Under the pieces are notes generated by a model. That model saw nothing but the letters and a program-made list of their open reading frames with translations. It was not told the origin of the DNA and did no database searches. A program made the position numbers and the translations under genes. Positions 9,036 through 18,205 of a stretch of 64,000 nt of DNA are shown one piece after another. This stretch comes from Solirubrobacteraceae bacterium. Its GTDB lineage: Bacteria > Actinomycetota > Thermoleophilia > Solirubrobacterales > Solirubrobacteraceae. Within the stretch, counting starts at the first letter, position 1, and every line of letters begins with the position of its first letter. The stretch is from contig JAUJOT010000010.1 in assembly GCA_030447505.1 (NCBI GenBank), positions 62,001 to 126,000 on the forward strand. The letters are read 5' to 3'.

Positions 9036-10277
9036 GTGATTGTCGAAGAGCTCAACTCCTGGCTCGAGAGCCCTGATCCCGCGACCTTCCCCGTCGATGC
9101 GGTCGTGGGCGAATACCACCGAGTAGGCAAGCACTTCGTCGGCGACGAGCTGCTCGAGGCGCTTGCACGAGTGCGCGCGTCCGCGCTTGCGCACGCGCCG
9201 ACCTGCCCGGATGCGCATGTGCTGCGCCGCTTCCTGGACACGGCGCTGGACAAGCGCGACGGCCGCTACGAGTACACGACCTACATTGCCCTCTCGCTGC
9301 TTCCGATTCCCGGCGTGGACGATCCGTGGCGCGCCGACGCGCGGGGCGCGCTGCGGCGCCGCGACCAACTCGTGCTCGCGCTGCTCGCCGACGTTGTCGG
9401 CTTCGAGCTCGACAGCGCCGACGGGCATACCGAGCTGTTCCCGGAGATGCCGCCCGACGCGGGCACGGTGATCAAGCGTTGCCGCCATGCGTTGCGGGTC
9501 GCGGCGCCGGCGCTCGAGCGGGAAGGGCTGATGATCGCAGATCTCGAGCCGGTGCCCGCCGCGCGTGAGCTCTGCGCGACGATCGCGGCCCGCCTGACGG
9601 AGCGCGAGCGACGCGTCCTGAAGCTCAGCATGCTGCCGGTCTACGTCTCTCACGACGAGTACCTGTTCATTCGCGTGCTGCAGCTGTTCGAGACGACGTT
9701 CGCCAGCCTGGCGCTTGCCCTGCTCAACGCAGTGGACGCGCTCGGCGAAGGAGATGCCGCCACTGCCGCCGAGAGCGTCGCGCTCGCCGGCGCGACGCTG
9801 CGCGAGTCCGCTCCGCTGTTCTCCCTGCTCGGCACCATGCAGGTCGAGTCGTTTCGGACCTTCCGCGCCTTCACCGATGGGGCGAGCGCGATCCAGTCGC
9901 GCAACTACAAGACTGTCGAGTCGATCTGCCGGCGGCCGGATCCCGACCGGCTGAGCTCCGCGGCGTACACGTCGACCCCGGAGGTCCGCGAGCGCGTGCT
10001 CGCCGGCAACGCGACGCTCGACGACGCGTTCATGTCGGCCTACGCCGCCGACCGGCTCACGACGGACGAGCGGGAGGCGCTCGGTGAGGCGATGCGCGAG
10101 TTCGCGGCGACGCTGCAGCGCTGGCGTCACACGCACTACCGGCTTGCCGTGCGAATGCTCGGCGAGCGGACCGGCACCGGCTACACCGAGGGCGCCGGCT
10201 ACCTGGCGTCGGTGCGCTCGATCGATGTCTTGCGGTCGGTATCACGCTCGGACGTCGTCGTCAGCCATGCAGTCTGA
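9036..10277 (+). CDS. TDO/IDO-superfamily haem protein (PrnB/MarE-like relative of tryptophan dioxygenase)
   Basis: 413 residues, GTG at 9036 directly after a TAA and without a strong ribosome site. The C-terminal block RWRHTHYRLAVRMLG then RTGTGYTEGAGYL (about 362-390) mirrors the proximal-His and GTGG regions of tryptophan 2,3-dioxygenase, and MQVESFRTFRAF resembles the FQSYQFRELEF segment. It is much longer than KynA and differs elsewhere, like secondary-metabolism members such as PrnB, MarE and SfmD that do unusual oxidations of indoles or phenols. Its presence beside a canonical TDO argues for a different step. The next start codon overlaps it by 11 bases. Confidence 0.7.
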   Translation: MIVEELNSWLESPDPATFPVDAVVGEYHRVGKHFVGDELLEALARVRASALAHAPTCPDAHVLRRFLDTALDKRDGRYEYTTYIALSLLPIPGVDDPWRADARGALRRRDQLVLALLADVVGFELDSADGHTELFPEMPPDAGTVIKRCRHALRVAAPALEREGLMIADLEPVPAARELCATIAARLTERERRVLKLSMLPVYVSHDEYLFIRVLQLFETTFASLALALLNAVDALGEGDAATAAESVALAGATLRESAPLFSLLGTMQVESFRTFRAFTDGASAIQSRNYKTVESICRRPDPDRLSSAAYTSTPEVRERVLAGNATLDDAFMSAYAADRLTTDEREALGEAMREFAATLQRWRHTHYRLAVRMLGERTGTGYTEGAGYLASVRSIDVLRSVSRSDVVVSHAV

Positions 10278-11916
10278 CGCGCCGGTCTGCGTCGTCGGCG
10301 CCGGGCCGGTCGGGCTGACGGCAGCCGCACGGCTGGCATCGTTCGGCATCCGCAGCGTCGTGCTGGAAGCCAACCCCGGGCTGGTCAGGCAGGGCTCGAA
10401 GGCGTGCCTCATCCAGGGCGACGTGCTGGAGGTCCTCGACAAGGTCGGTTGCGGCGCGCAGATCCACGAGGAGGGCGTGACGTGGCACGTCGCGCGGACG
10501 TATGTCCGCAACCGCGAGATTCGCAGCACGCGGTATGCGGATCGGATCGGGTTCGGCCCGTTCGTGAACATCTCGCAGTACCGGATCGAGCAGCTGCTGC
10601 TAGCGTGCGTCGACGCCGATCCGCTCTCCGAGGTCCGCTGGTCGCACGCGGTCACCGGGGTCGAGCAGCACGCAGACGCGGCGGTCGTCCACGCCGACAC
10701 CCCGTCCGGCCCCGTGCGCCTGCGGTGTCGCTACGTCGTCGCCTGCGACGGCGTGCGCAGCCGCATGCGCGAGATCGTCGGGGTCGCCTGGACCGGGTAC
10801 TCGCACAAGGACAGGTTCCTCATCACGGACATCCGGGCGCGGCTCCCGCTCGCCCGGGAGCGCCACTTCCATTACGACCCGTCCTTCAACCGCGGTCGCC
10901 AAGTGGTCATGCATCCCCAGCCCGACGACGTCTGGCGGATCGACTGGCAGCTTCGCCGTGACACGGACATCGTAGAGGAGCGGCGCACGGGAGCGTTCGA
11001 CGCGCGGGTGCGTGCGGTGATCGGGGACGTCCCGTACGAGGTCGACTGGTTGAGCACCTACCGCTTCCACCAGCGCGTCGTCGAGCGGTTCGTCGTCGGC
11101 CGGGTGCTGTTCGCCGGTGACGCGGCTCACGCACTGCCGCCGTACGGCGCGCGGGGCATGAACAGCGGCATACAGGACGCCGACAACCTCGCGTGGAAGC
11201 TCGCTGCGGTCCTGCGCGGCTGGTCGTCAGAGCACGTCATCGAGACCTACCACGGCGAGCGCTACGCCGCAGCGGTGGAGAACCTGGCGGTGACCGAGGC
11301 GACCATCGGCTTCATGGTGCCGCGAAGCTCGCTGCGCCGGTACGGTCGCGCAGCCGTGCTCGCGCTCTCGCGACCGTTGAAGTTCGTCCGTGGACGGGTC
11401 AACAGCGGCCGCATGGCGGAGCCGTTCGTCTACCGCGACTCCTCGATCGTCGATCCGGCCGATGGGCACCCGCTCATCGGCCACCTCGCGCCGGACGGCT
11501 TCGTCTCGACCGCCGACGGCCGGCGACGAGTTCGCACACTGTTCGGCGGGGAGCTCGTAGTGCTGCACTTCGGCGCCGACCCCGTCGCGGCGCAACGACT
11601 CGCGCGCGAGTGGACCGAGCAGGAGGTGCTGCCGCCGGTGCGGCTCGTGCTCGTGATGCCCGCGGACTCCAAGCTCGCGCAGCTGCCCGACACGGTCGTG
11701 CTGGCACACGACGACGATAGCTGCCTGCGCACGGAGTACCGCGTCGAGCGGCCGCAGTGCCTTCTCGTGCGACCGGACGGCCACATCGCTGCCGCGGTCG
11801 ACGCTCGCGCCGGCGAGGTCGCCGCGGCGGTGGCGCGCTGCACGCGCGCGCTCGCGCCCCCCCACGTCGAGGCGCTCGTCCCCGCCGCCGCGGCGCCCGC
11901 CCTACGATGCGGATGA
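10267..11916 (+). CDS. FAD-dependent aromatic hydroxylase (class A flavoprotein monooxygenase)
   Basis: 549 residues, ATG at 10267 overlapping the previous gene by 11 bases. Rossmann motif GAGPVGLTAA (about residue 10), DG motif ACDGVRSRMRE, and GD motif GRVLFAGDAAHALPP followed by GARGMNSGIQDADNLAWKL place it in the p-hydroxybenzoate-hydroxylase/MhpA family, with a C-terminal thioredoxin-like extension from about residue 390. These enzymes hydroxylate phenolic or anilinic rings using NAD(P)H and oxygen. In this cluster, 3-hydroxylation of kynurenine or anthranilate is the simplest idea. No membrane helix is seen, unlike mitochondrial kynurenine monooxygenase. Confidence 0.88.
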   Translation: MQSDAPVCVVGAGPVGLTAAARLASFGIRSVVLEANPGLVRQGSKACLIQGDVLEVLDKVGCGAQIHEEGVTWHVARTYVRNREIRSTRYADRIGFGPFVNISQYRIEQLLLACVDADPLSEVRWSHAVTGVEQHADAAVVHADTPSGPVRLRCRYVVACDGVRSRMREIVGVAWTGYSHKDRFLITDIRARLPLARERHFHYDPSFNRGRQVVMHPQPDDVWRIDWQLRRDTDIVEERRTGAFDARVRAVIGDVPYEVDWLSTYRFHQRVVERFVVGRVLFAGDAAHALPPYGARGMNSGIQDADNLAWKLAAVLRGWSSEHVIETYHGERYAAAVENLAVTEATIGFMVPRSSLRRYGRAAVLALSRPLKFVRGRVNSGRMAEPFVYRDSSIVDPADGHPLIGHLAPDGFVSTADGRRRVRTLFGGELVVLHFGADPVAAQRLAREWTEQEVLPPVRLVLVMPADSKLAQLPDTVVLAHDDDSCLRTEYRVERPQCLLVRPDGHIAAAVDARAGEVAAAVARCTRALAPPHVEALVPAAAAPALRCG

Positions 11917-12917
11917 TCGAGGAGCACGACGCAGCGATGCCGTCGCCGCCCAAGCCATCGCCGGCGACGCCCGGCGCGCCCGACTACGCGTGGCTGAACG
12001 GACGTCTCGTCCCGTTCGACGAGTGCGTCGTGCACGCGCGCTCCCAAGGCGCGTTCTGGGGCGCCAACGTGTTCGAGGGCCTGCGCGGCTACTGGCTCGA
12101 GGGTGAGCAGCGGCTGTCGATCTTCCGGCTTGAGGATCACCTGCGGCGGCTGCGATGCTCGATGAAGAGCCTCCACATGCCGCTGACCTACAGCGACGAG
12201 GAGATCGCGCAGGCCTGCTTCGCGCTCCTCCGCGCCAACGACCTGAAGGCGGACGTGCACCTCTGCGTCGTCGCCTACTTCGGGCTCGGCGCCAACCTGG
12301 ATCCTCTGAACTACACCGACGACACCGGGATGCACATCACGTGCATGCTCGCGCCGCGCTCGCGCGGCTTCACGCACGGGCTGCGCGCCTCGATCTCCAC
12401 GTGGCGGCGCATCAGCGACGACACGATGCCGCCGCGCATCAAGACGGGCGCCAACTACCACAACAGCAGGCTCGCCCAGCACGAGGCGGTGCGCAACGGC
12501 TTCGACACGACGATCCTGCTCAACCAGGCCGGCAACGCGGCCGAGACGCCCGGCGCATGCGTCGTCATGGTCCGCGACGGCCGGCTCGTGACGCCGCCCG
12601 GCACCAGCGGCGTGCTTGAGGGGATCACGGTCGCGACCGTCGAGCAGCTCGCGTCCGAGCATCGCGGCTGGACGTTGGAGCGCCGCCCGATCGACCGTAC
12701 CGAGCTGTACATCGCCGACGAGCTCTTCGTTTGCGGCACGCTCGTCGAGATCCAGTCCGTCGTCGAGATCGACCGCATCGCGGTAGGGGACGGTGCTCCC
12801 GGACCAGTCACGCGCACGCTCCAGCGCCTGTACGAGCAGGCCACGCGCACGCCGGGCCTCACCGGATGGTCGACGCCGGTTCCCGCGGCGGAGCCCCGCC
12901 AGCGGTCGGTCGCCTGA
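11913..12917 (+). CDS. Class IV aminotransferase (branched-chain/D-amino-acid/ADC-lyase fold)
   Basis: 334 residues; the ATG at 11913 overlaps the hydroxylase stop (ATGA), and an ATG two codons upstream is possible. WGANVFEGLRGYW (about residue 47), the Schiff-base lysine in RIKTGANYHNSRLA, and TPGACVVMVRDG then GTSGVLEGITV are diagnostic of the fold IV family. It may transaminate an aromatic or branched-chain acid, or act as a 4-amino-4-deoxychorismate-lyase-like enzyme; motifs cannot separate these. In a cluster with its own DAHP synthase, a chorismate-derived substrate is conceivable. Confidence 0.85.
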   Translation: MIEEHDAAMPSPPKPSPATPGAPDYAWLNGRLVPFDECVVHARSQGAFWGANVFEGLRGYWLEGEQRLSIFRLEDHLRRLRCSMKSLHMPLTYSDEEIAQACFALLRANDLKADVHLCVVAYFGLGANLDPLNYTDDTGMHITCMLAPRSRGFTHGLRASISTWRRISDDTMPPRIKTGANYHNSRLAQHEAVRNGFDTTILLNQAGNAAETPGACVVMVRDGRLVTPPGTSGVLEGITVATVEQLASEHRGWTLERRPIDRTELYIADELFVCGTLVEIQSVVEIDRIAVGDGAPGPVTRTLQRLYEQATRTPGLTGWSTPVPAAEPRQRSVA

Positions 12918-12940
12918 GCTCCCGAAGGCGAGCGATCCCG

Positions 12941-13726
12941 ATGACCCTCCTCGAGCAGATCGCCGCTTCGCTGCACGACGGCGCGATCGAGGTCGTCGAC
13001 CTCACCGCTCCGCTGTCGGAGGCGACGCCGGTCATCCGCCTGCCGCCGGATCATGGGCAGGCGTGGCCCTTCGAACGCGAGCCCATCAGCCGCTTCGACG
13101 AGCGCGGCCGGCACGCCTACTGGAACAACCTGCGCATGTCCGAGCACACCGGGACCCACTTCGACGCACCCGCGCACTGGTTGTCGGGCCGTGACCTCGA
13201 CGACGTCGCCCGGGTGCCGCCGCGGCGCCTCGTGGCCCCTGCCGCGGTGCTGGACTTCTCGCGCGAAACCGCCGCCGACGCCGACTTCCTGCTCGAGCGC
13301 GAGCACGTCGAGGCCTGGCAGTCCGAGCACGGGCCGCTCCCTGACGGCGGCTGGCTGCTGTACCGCACGGGCTGGGATGCGCGCGTCCGCGATGCCGAGG
13401 CGTTCCTCAACGGCGGCCACACACCCGGGGTGGCGCCCGAGTGCGCGCGCCTCCTCGCCGAGGAGACGGGGGTCATCGGCATCGGCGTGGAGACGGTGGG
13501 AACAGACGCCGGGCGAGCGGCCGATCTCGAGCCACCGTTTCCGTGCCACTGGTACTTCCAGGGGGCCAACAAGTACGGGCTCACCCAGCTTCAGCGCTTG
13601 GCCGATCTCCCGCCGCAGGGCGCGGTGATCGTCGCGGGGCCACTGCCGATCGTGGACGGGTCGGGCAGCCCCGCGCGGGTTCTCGCGCTCGTCGAACGGC
13701 ACACGACCGGCGCCGATGCGATCTGA
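12941..13726 (+). CDS. Cyclase-family metal hydrolase (kynurenine-formamidase-like)
   Basis: 261 residues, ATG at 12941, 23 bases after the aminotransferase stop. The family motif HTGTHFDAPAHW supplies the metal-binding His/Asp set, and GIGVETVGTDAG follows as in KynB-like cyclases. KynB hydrolyses N-formylkynurenine to kynurenine, exactly the step needed between the TDO and the kynureninase-like enzyme here. Other family members open lactones or amides, so the role is an inference from context. The next gene starts 11 bases inside it. Confidence 0.82.
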   Translation: MTLLEQIAASLHDGAIEVVDLTAPLSEATPVIRLPPDHGQAWPFEREPISRFDERGRHAYWNNLRMSEHTGTHFDAPAHWLSGRDLDDVARVPPRRLVAPAAVLDFSRETAADADFLLEREHVEAWQSEHGPLPDGGWLLYRTGWDARVRDAEAFLNGGHTPGVAPECARLLAEETGVIGIGVETVGTDAGRAADLEPPFPCHWYFQGANKYGLTQLQRLADLPPQGAVIVAGPLPIVDGSGSPARVLALVERHTTGADAI

Positions 13727-14426
13727 TCGCGCCACGCCCGTCCACGGCTTGGCCAGGGGCCTCGACCTGTACCGCCGAAACCTCGATGCGGTCGCCGAAC
13801 AAGCCGAGTTCGAGCTGCTCGGCCGGCGCTGGACGTTGCTGCGACGCGTCTTCTCGCCGGCGCACACGCCAGTCACCGAGCTGTTCACTTCCTGGCTGCC
13901 GTTCGCTGCAGGCCGGTCCTATCTCGACGTCGGGTCGGGCGCCGGCGTGACGGCGGTCTGCGCCGCGCTCGCCGGCTGCCGCGTCACGGCGCTGGCCATC
14001 ACCGCCGAGGCCGTCGCCAACACGCGCCTGAACTCCGAGCGCCACGGCATGGTCGAGCGCGTCGACGTGCGTCAGAGCGACCTCTTCGGAGCCCTCGCCC
14101 CGGGTGAGCGCTTCGACGTCATCTTCTGGAACTCGAGCTTCGGGTTCGTACCGGCGAACTTCGAACTCGACGACGACTTCCAGCGTGCGTTCATCGACCC
14201 CGGCTATGAGACGCACCGCCGCTTCCTGCGACAGGCCGGCGACCACCTGACCCCGAGCGGGCGGCTGCTGCTGGGCTTCAGCGACCTAGGCGCATGGGAG
14301 GAACTCCGCGCCGGCTGCCGTGACGAGGGGCTGGCTCCCGAGATCATCCGCGCCGACCGGCGCAGCCTTGAGGTGCCGATCGAGTTTCAGCTGGTGGAGC
14401 TGTGCCCCGAGGGCAAAGCGCGGTGA
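13716..14426 (+). CDS. SAM-dependent methyltransferase
   Basis: 236 residues, ATG at 13716. Motif I is YLDVGSGAGVTAVCAAL (about residue 70), and FDVIFWNSSFGFVP occupies the place of the NPPY-type motif of the HemK/PrmC group, which methylates planar nitrogen or nearby atoms. The Asn is kept but the prolines are not, so the substrate is probably a small molecule rather than release factor. Likely a tailoring N-, O- or C-methyltransferase of an aromatic intermediate. The stop overlaps the start of the exporter gene (GTGA). Confidence 0.82.
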   Translation: MRSDRATPVHGLARGLDLYRRNLDAVAEQAEFELLGRRWTLLRRVFSPAHTPVTELFTSWLPFAAGRSYLDVGSGAGVTAVCAALAGCRVTALAITAEAVANTRLNSERHGMVERVDVRQSDLFGALAPGERFDVIFWNSSFGFVPANFELDDDFQRAFIDPGYETHRRFLRQAGDHLTPSGRLLLGFSDLGAWEELRAGCRDEGLAPEIIRADRRSLEVPIEFQLVELCPEGKAR

Positions 14427-15691
14427 GCGGCGCCCGCGCGCGTGCGCGGCGGGCCGCACGCAGCGTCCGGCCGGTCTACTGGCTGCTCGGGCTGCACGGG
14501 GTCTCGTCGTTCTGCTACGGGATGGTGCTGCCCTACACGAGCATCTTCCTCTCCGAACAGCCGGGTCTCGGGACGGGCGGCGTCGCGCTGTACTACGCCG
14601 CGTCGGGCGTGGCGAACATGACCGTGGCGCTGGTGCTGGCACTCGGGTGGATGCGGCCACCACGGGTCGCGCTCGGCGTTGCCGGCAACGCGCTATCCGC
14701 CGTCGGCTACCTGGTGCTGCCCGCGGTGTCCTCGTTGCCCCAGGCGGCGCTGGCGGCGGTCGCCGTGGGCGCCGGACAAGGATGCTTCCTCGCCGCCGTC
14801 ATCCCGATCGTCAGCTCACTGGTGTCCGAGTCCGAGACACGCCGCATCTTCGCCCTGCGCTACCAGGTCCTGAACGCCACCTTCGCGCTCGGATCGCTCG
14901 CGGCCGGCGTGCTGACGACCCTCCTGACGTCGGCGATCCTCCCGTACCTCTTCGTCGTCTGCGCCCTCGGCTACCTGCCGATCGCGGCCGCCCTGCTGCT
15001 GACCCGCGGCGTCAGCGAGGCCGGGCGGGCGGCGCGCCGAGCGGAGCGCGCCGCGGCCGGCGACGACGGCTCCCCGATGCCGATGATGTTGCTGCTTCGC
15101 GCGACGATCGGCGTCGTCGTCTTCGAGGTCGTCGCCGCGCTGTTCGCGTTCGCCCAGTTCGAGAGCACCGCCCCCCTCGTGGCCTACCGCCTCATGGATG
15201 TTGGCCTCAGCTGGATCCCCGCGCTCATCGCCCTCAACGTGGCTGTGGTGGTCTTCGCCCAGCCGGCGATGACCCGGATCCTCGAGCGCCGCGGCGACGC
15301 GTTCGGGCTCCGCATCGCGGTCGGGCTCTGGGTCGCCGGGTACGCGGTCGTCGGCATCACGATGCTGGCGGGGCCGTTCGCGCTCGCCGGGCTGCTGGCG
15401 TACGCGATCCTCTTCGGCCTCGGCGAGTGCGCGTACTCGTGCTCCTTCTATCCGTGGATGATCTCGAAGGTGCCCGACAGCGAGCTCACGCGGATCACCG
15501 CGCTGACGAACGGCATGATGGGCATCGGGCTGTTCGCCGGCCCGCCGATCGGCATCGCCCTCGTCGGGAGCGGTAGCGCCGCGCTCGTCTGGTTCTCCCT
15601 GGCGGCGCTCTGCGCGGCGGCGATGCTCGGCACGGTTCGCGGCGGGACGCGGCGGATGGGGAAGGTGCCCGCCGCCCACGGTGCGCGGTGA
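14423..15691 (+). CDS. MFS transporter, probable product exporter
   Basis: 422 residues from the GTG at 14423 that overlaps the methyltransferase stop, with GAGGG upstream; an earlier in-frame GTG at 14402 is less likely. About twelve hydrophobic helices are visible, split by a charged central loop (RAARRAERAAAGDDG) between helices 6 and 7, the classic two-bundle MFS layout. The last gene of a biosynthetic operon is often its efflux pump or self-resistance gene. Direction and substrate are inferred. Confidence 0.82.
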   Translation: MSGARARARRAARSVRPVYWLLGLHGVSSFCYGMVLPYTSIFLSEQPGLGTGGVALYYAASGVANMTVALVLALGWMRPPRVALGVAGNALSAVGYLVLPAVSSLPQAALAAVAVGAGQGCFLAAVIPIVSSLVSESETRRIFALRYQVLNATFALGSLAAGVLTTLLTSAILPYLFVVCALGYLPIAAALLLTRGVSEAGRAARRAERAAAGDDGSPMPMMLLLRATIGVVVFEVVAALFAFAQFESTAPLVAYRLMDVGLSWIPALIALNVAVVVFAQPAMTRILERRGDAFGLRIAVGLWVAGYAVVGITMLAGPFALAGLLAYAILFGLGECAYSCSFYPWMISKVPDSELTRITALTNGMMGIGLFAGPPIGIALVGSGSAALVWFSLAALCAAAMLGTVRGGTRRMGKVPAAHGAR

Positions 15692-15706
15692 CGGTGGGCC
15701 CGCCGT

Positions 15707-16579
15707 TCAGGCGGCGGCGCGCACTTGCGGGATGACCTCCGTCGCGATCCGGCTGAGCTGCTCGTGCCGCGCATCTCCACCGGCGTCGATGTTGAAGCCG
15801 GTGAAGCCGTGCTCGACGAACGTCGCCAGCTGATCGACGATCTCCTCGGGCGACCCGATGACGGCATCGGGATCGTGCATTCCGTAGCCGTAGAGGCCGA
15901 CCTCGAGGTTGAGCACGCAGGCGATGTCGCGCGCGTCGCGGCCGGCTTGATCTGCCGCGGCGATGACGCGCTCGTGGAGCCCCAGCAGCTCCTGCGTCGA
16001 GACGTAGCCGAGCGTCGGGATCCAGCCATCCGCAACTCGGCCCGTCAGCGCGAGCGCCCGCGGCCCGAAGGTCCCGAGCCAGATCGGGATCGCGCGCTCC
16101 GGCTTTGGCTCGAGCTCGGCGGCGACCGTGGCGTGGGCCTTGCCGGAGTACGTGAACCCGGACTCCGACCACATCCCGCGGATGATGTCGATCGCTTCGG
16201 CCAGCCCGTCAATCCGCTGGCCGGGAGTGGTGGCGGGTGCCCCTAACGACCGCAGCTCGGTGTCGTTGCCGCCGGCACCGAGGCCCAGGATCACCCGACC
16301 GCGAGATAGCCGGTCGAGCGTCTCGGTCATCTTCGCCAGCACCGCAGGCGGGCGCAGCGGGAGACCGAGCACGCGCGTCGCGACGCCGATGCGCGTCGTC
16401 GCCGCGGCGATCCACGTGAGCAGCGTCCATGTCTCGTAGTTCGGCCTGCTCCCGCCTGGGTGGTCGTTGCACGACACGAAGTCGTACCCGAGCTCCTCAG
16501 CTCGGCGCGCGTCCTCGACGGGGTCGGCATCCGGGCCGACGGAGGTTGAGACGTTCATCCCGAAGATCAGATCAGCCAT
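15707..16579 (-). CDS. Luciferase-like (LLM) F420- or FMN-dependent oxidoreductase
   Basis: 290 residues with the bacterial-luciferase TIM barrel: an N-terminal FGMNVSTS strand, ATRVLGLPLRPP, GRVILGLGAGGN and a C-terminal PEEIVDQLATFVEHGF. Actinobacterial members of this size commonly use F420. It converges on the exporter with a 15-bp gap and lies 125 bp downstream of the DAHP synthase in the same direction. It could reduce or oxidise the cluster product, but could also be a neighbour with an unrelated role. Confidence 0.8.
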   Translation of the reverse strand: MADLIFGMNVSTSVGPDADPVEDARRAEELGYDFVSCNDHPGGSRPNYETWTLLTWIAAATTRIGVATRVLGLPLRPPAVLAKMTETLDRLSRGRVILGLGAGGNDTELRSLGAPATTPGQRIDGLAEAIDIIRGMWSESGFTYSGKAHATVAAELEPKPERAIPIWLGTFGPRALALTGRVADGWIPTLGYVSTQELLGLHERVIAAADQAGRDARDIACVLNLEVGLYGYGMHDPDAVIGSPEEIVDQLATFVEHGFTGFNIDAGGDARHEQLSRIATEVIPQVRAAA

Positions 16580-16704
16580 CGCTACTCAGCCGCTCTCCGG
16601 CGCACGCGGCAACGCGATCAAGCCGCGTCTCGCACCCGAAGCGGACCGTCCCGTCGGCGAAGCCGACGCGGCGTGCGCGACGCCCGAGCGCGGAGCGCCG
16701 GCGT

Positions 16705-17877
16705 TCATGCCGTCACTGCCCTCGTGAAGGCCGCGACGACCGCGCGCGCCTGACCGGCGTTCAGCCGCGGATCGCAGCCGCTGCGGTAGCGCGGCAGGTC
16801 GACCGGCGAGCGTCCGTCCTCACGGCGCTCGACGCACTCCGTCACGTGCTGGGGCGTCGCTTCCAGATGCACGCCGCCCGGATGCGCACGAGCCAAGCGC
16901 AGGACGCGCACGAAAGCCGCAACCTCGCGCACGAGGTCGGCGACCGCGCGGGTCTTGCGACCGTGCGCGGTGCAGAAGGTGTTCTCGTGCATCGGGTCGC
17001 ACAACCAGACCGGGCGCGCGTCGGCGGCCAGCGCGGCTTCCACGAGCTCGGGCAGCCGCTGCTCGACCGCGTCGTTGCCCAGCCGCGCGATGAAGACGAG
17101 CCGACCAGGTCGGCGGTCGGGGTCGAGCACCTCGACGAGCTCGGCGACGTCGGCGGCCGTCGCCCGCGGTCCAAGCTTGACCGCGACCGGATTGGCGACC
17201 GACGCCAGCAGCTCGATGTGCGGCCCGCCAAGCTCGCGCGTGCGATCGCCGGCCCACAACAGGTGCGCCGAGGACGCGTAGCGTGTTTGCGTGCGGGAAT
17301 CGATCCGCACGAGCGCCTCCTCGAACTCGCACAGCAGCCCGTCGTGGCTGGTGTACAGCGCGCCCGCCCGTCGCCGCTCACGCAGATGGCGCAGCACCTC
17401 AGCAGCCTTGTCGTAGGCTGTCAGCAGGCGGCCGCAGTCGGGGTGACGGGCGAGCGCGCCGGTCGCCCGATCGTTCACCGCGTCGCCGCGATAGACGGGC
17501 AGGGGCTCGCCCGCATGATCCTCGACGCCGCACGAGCGCGGCTTTGCGAACTGGCCGCCGATTCGCCCGAGCCGGACGACCGGCCGGGCGGTCGCGCATC
17601 GGACGATCCACGACAGGTCACGCAGCTGGGCGTCCTTGCGCGCCGACAGGAGGGGCGACACATCGGCGAAGAGCTCGGCGCAGTCGCCGGCATGGACGAG
17701 GAACGCGTGGCCCGCGGCGACGCCCGCGAGCTCGTCGGAGAGCATGCGGCAGCGGTCGTAGCCGACAAGCGGTGGGCGATCGCGCAGCTCGGCGAGCACG
17801 CTCTCCATGCGCCCGTCGTCGGGCCAGCGCGGCAGCGCCGATGGAGCGCTGGCGAGGGTCGTCCCCGGCGCGCTCAT
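16705..17877 (-). CDS. Class II 3-deoxy-D-arabino-heptulosonate-7-phosphate synthase (secondary-metabolism type)
   Basis: 390 residues, ATG at 17877. Class II signatures seen: RIGGQFAKPRS, HLLWAGDRTRELGGPHIELL, VANPVAVKLGP, CDPMHENTF, and GGVHLEATPQHVTEC carrying metal and substrate residues. It joins PEP and erythrose-4-phosphate, the first step to chorismate and tryptophan. It is clearly shorter than primary-metabolism enzymes of about 460 residues that carry N-terminal regulatory extensions, like PhzC-type copies in biosynthetic clusters. An extra feedback-insensitive copy would raise tryptophan supply for the adjacent dioxygenases. Its ATG overlaps the stop of the frame upstream (ATGA). 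Confidence 0.9.
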   Translation of the reverse strand: MSAPGTTLASAPSALPRWPDDGRMESVLAELRDRPPLVGYDRCRMLSDELAGVAAGHAFLVHAGDCAELFADVSPLLSARKDAQLRDLSWIVRCATARPVVRLGRIGGQFAKPRSCGVEDHAGEPLPVYRGDAVNDRATGALARHPDCGRLLTAYDKAAEVLRHLRERRRAGALYTSHDGLLCEFEEALVRIDSRTQTRYASSAHLLWAGDRTRELGGPHIELLASVANPVAVKLGPRATAADVAELVEVLDPDRRPGRLVFIARLGNDAVEQRLPELVEAALAADARPVWLCDPMHENTFCTAHGRKTRAVADLVREVAAFVRVLRLARAHPGGVHLEATPQHVTECVERREDGRSPVDLPRYRSGCDPRLNAGQARAVVAAFTRAVTA

Positions 17878-18205
17878 GGTGTCCTGTGCGGCTCGAGCGG
17901 CCGTCCGCGGCGCGCTCTGAGCGCCTGGGGTTCCCCGCGTTCGTCGCGTTGGCGACGAGTGTCGCCCCCCGGGTTCGGTTCACCCTCGGCGGCCTTCGCT
18001 GCGGTCTCGGCAAGAGCCCTGATCGCGGCGAGACGATCCTGCGGGTCGTAGGCGCTACGCGAGCGCGCGGTTCGCCGACGCTCCACTCGAACGGGAACGT
18101 CGCTGCTTCGACGTCCTCGCTGCCGTGGGAGATGAGCTGCACCGGCATCAGGTCGAACCCGGGCGGCGCCACGTCCTCCGCCGCGCCGAACGGCGCGGCC
18201 CGCAT
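17874..18205 (-). other. Coding-like signal in two alternate frames at the 3' end of the metallophosphatase gene
   Basis: From an ATG at 18205 a frame different from the metallophosphatase shows strong GC3 bias (GAAEDVAPPGFDLMPVQL, then FPFEWSVGE). Near 18070 the bias moves to the metallophosphatase frame (DPQDRLAAIRALAETAAKAA), which stops in an ATGA overlap with the DAHP synthase. This suggests either two compensating indels in the metallophosphatase tail or a separate small frameshifted gene of about 110 codons just before the DAHP synthase. No family is recognised. Confidence 0.35.
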
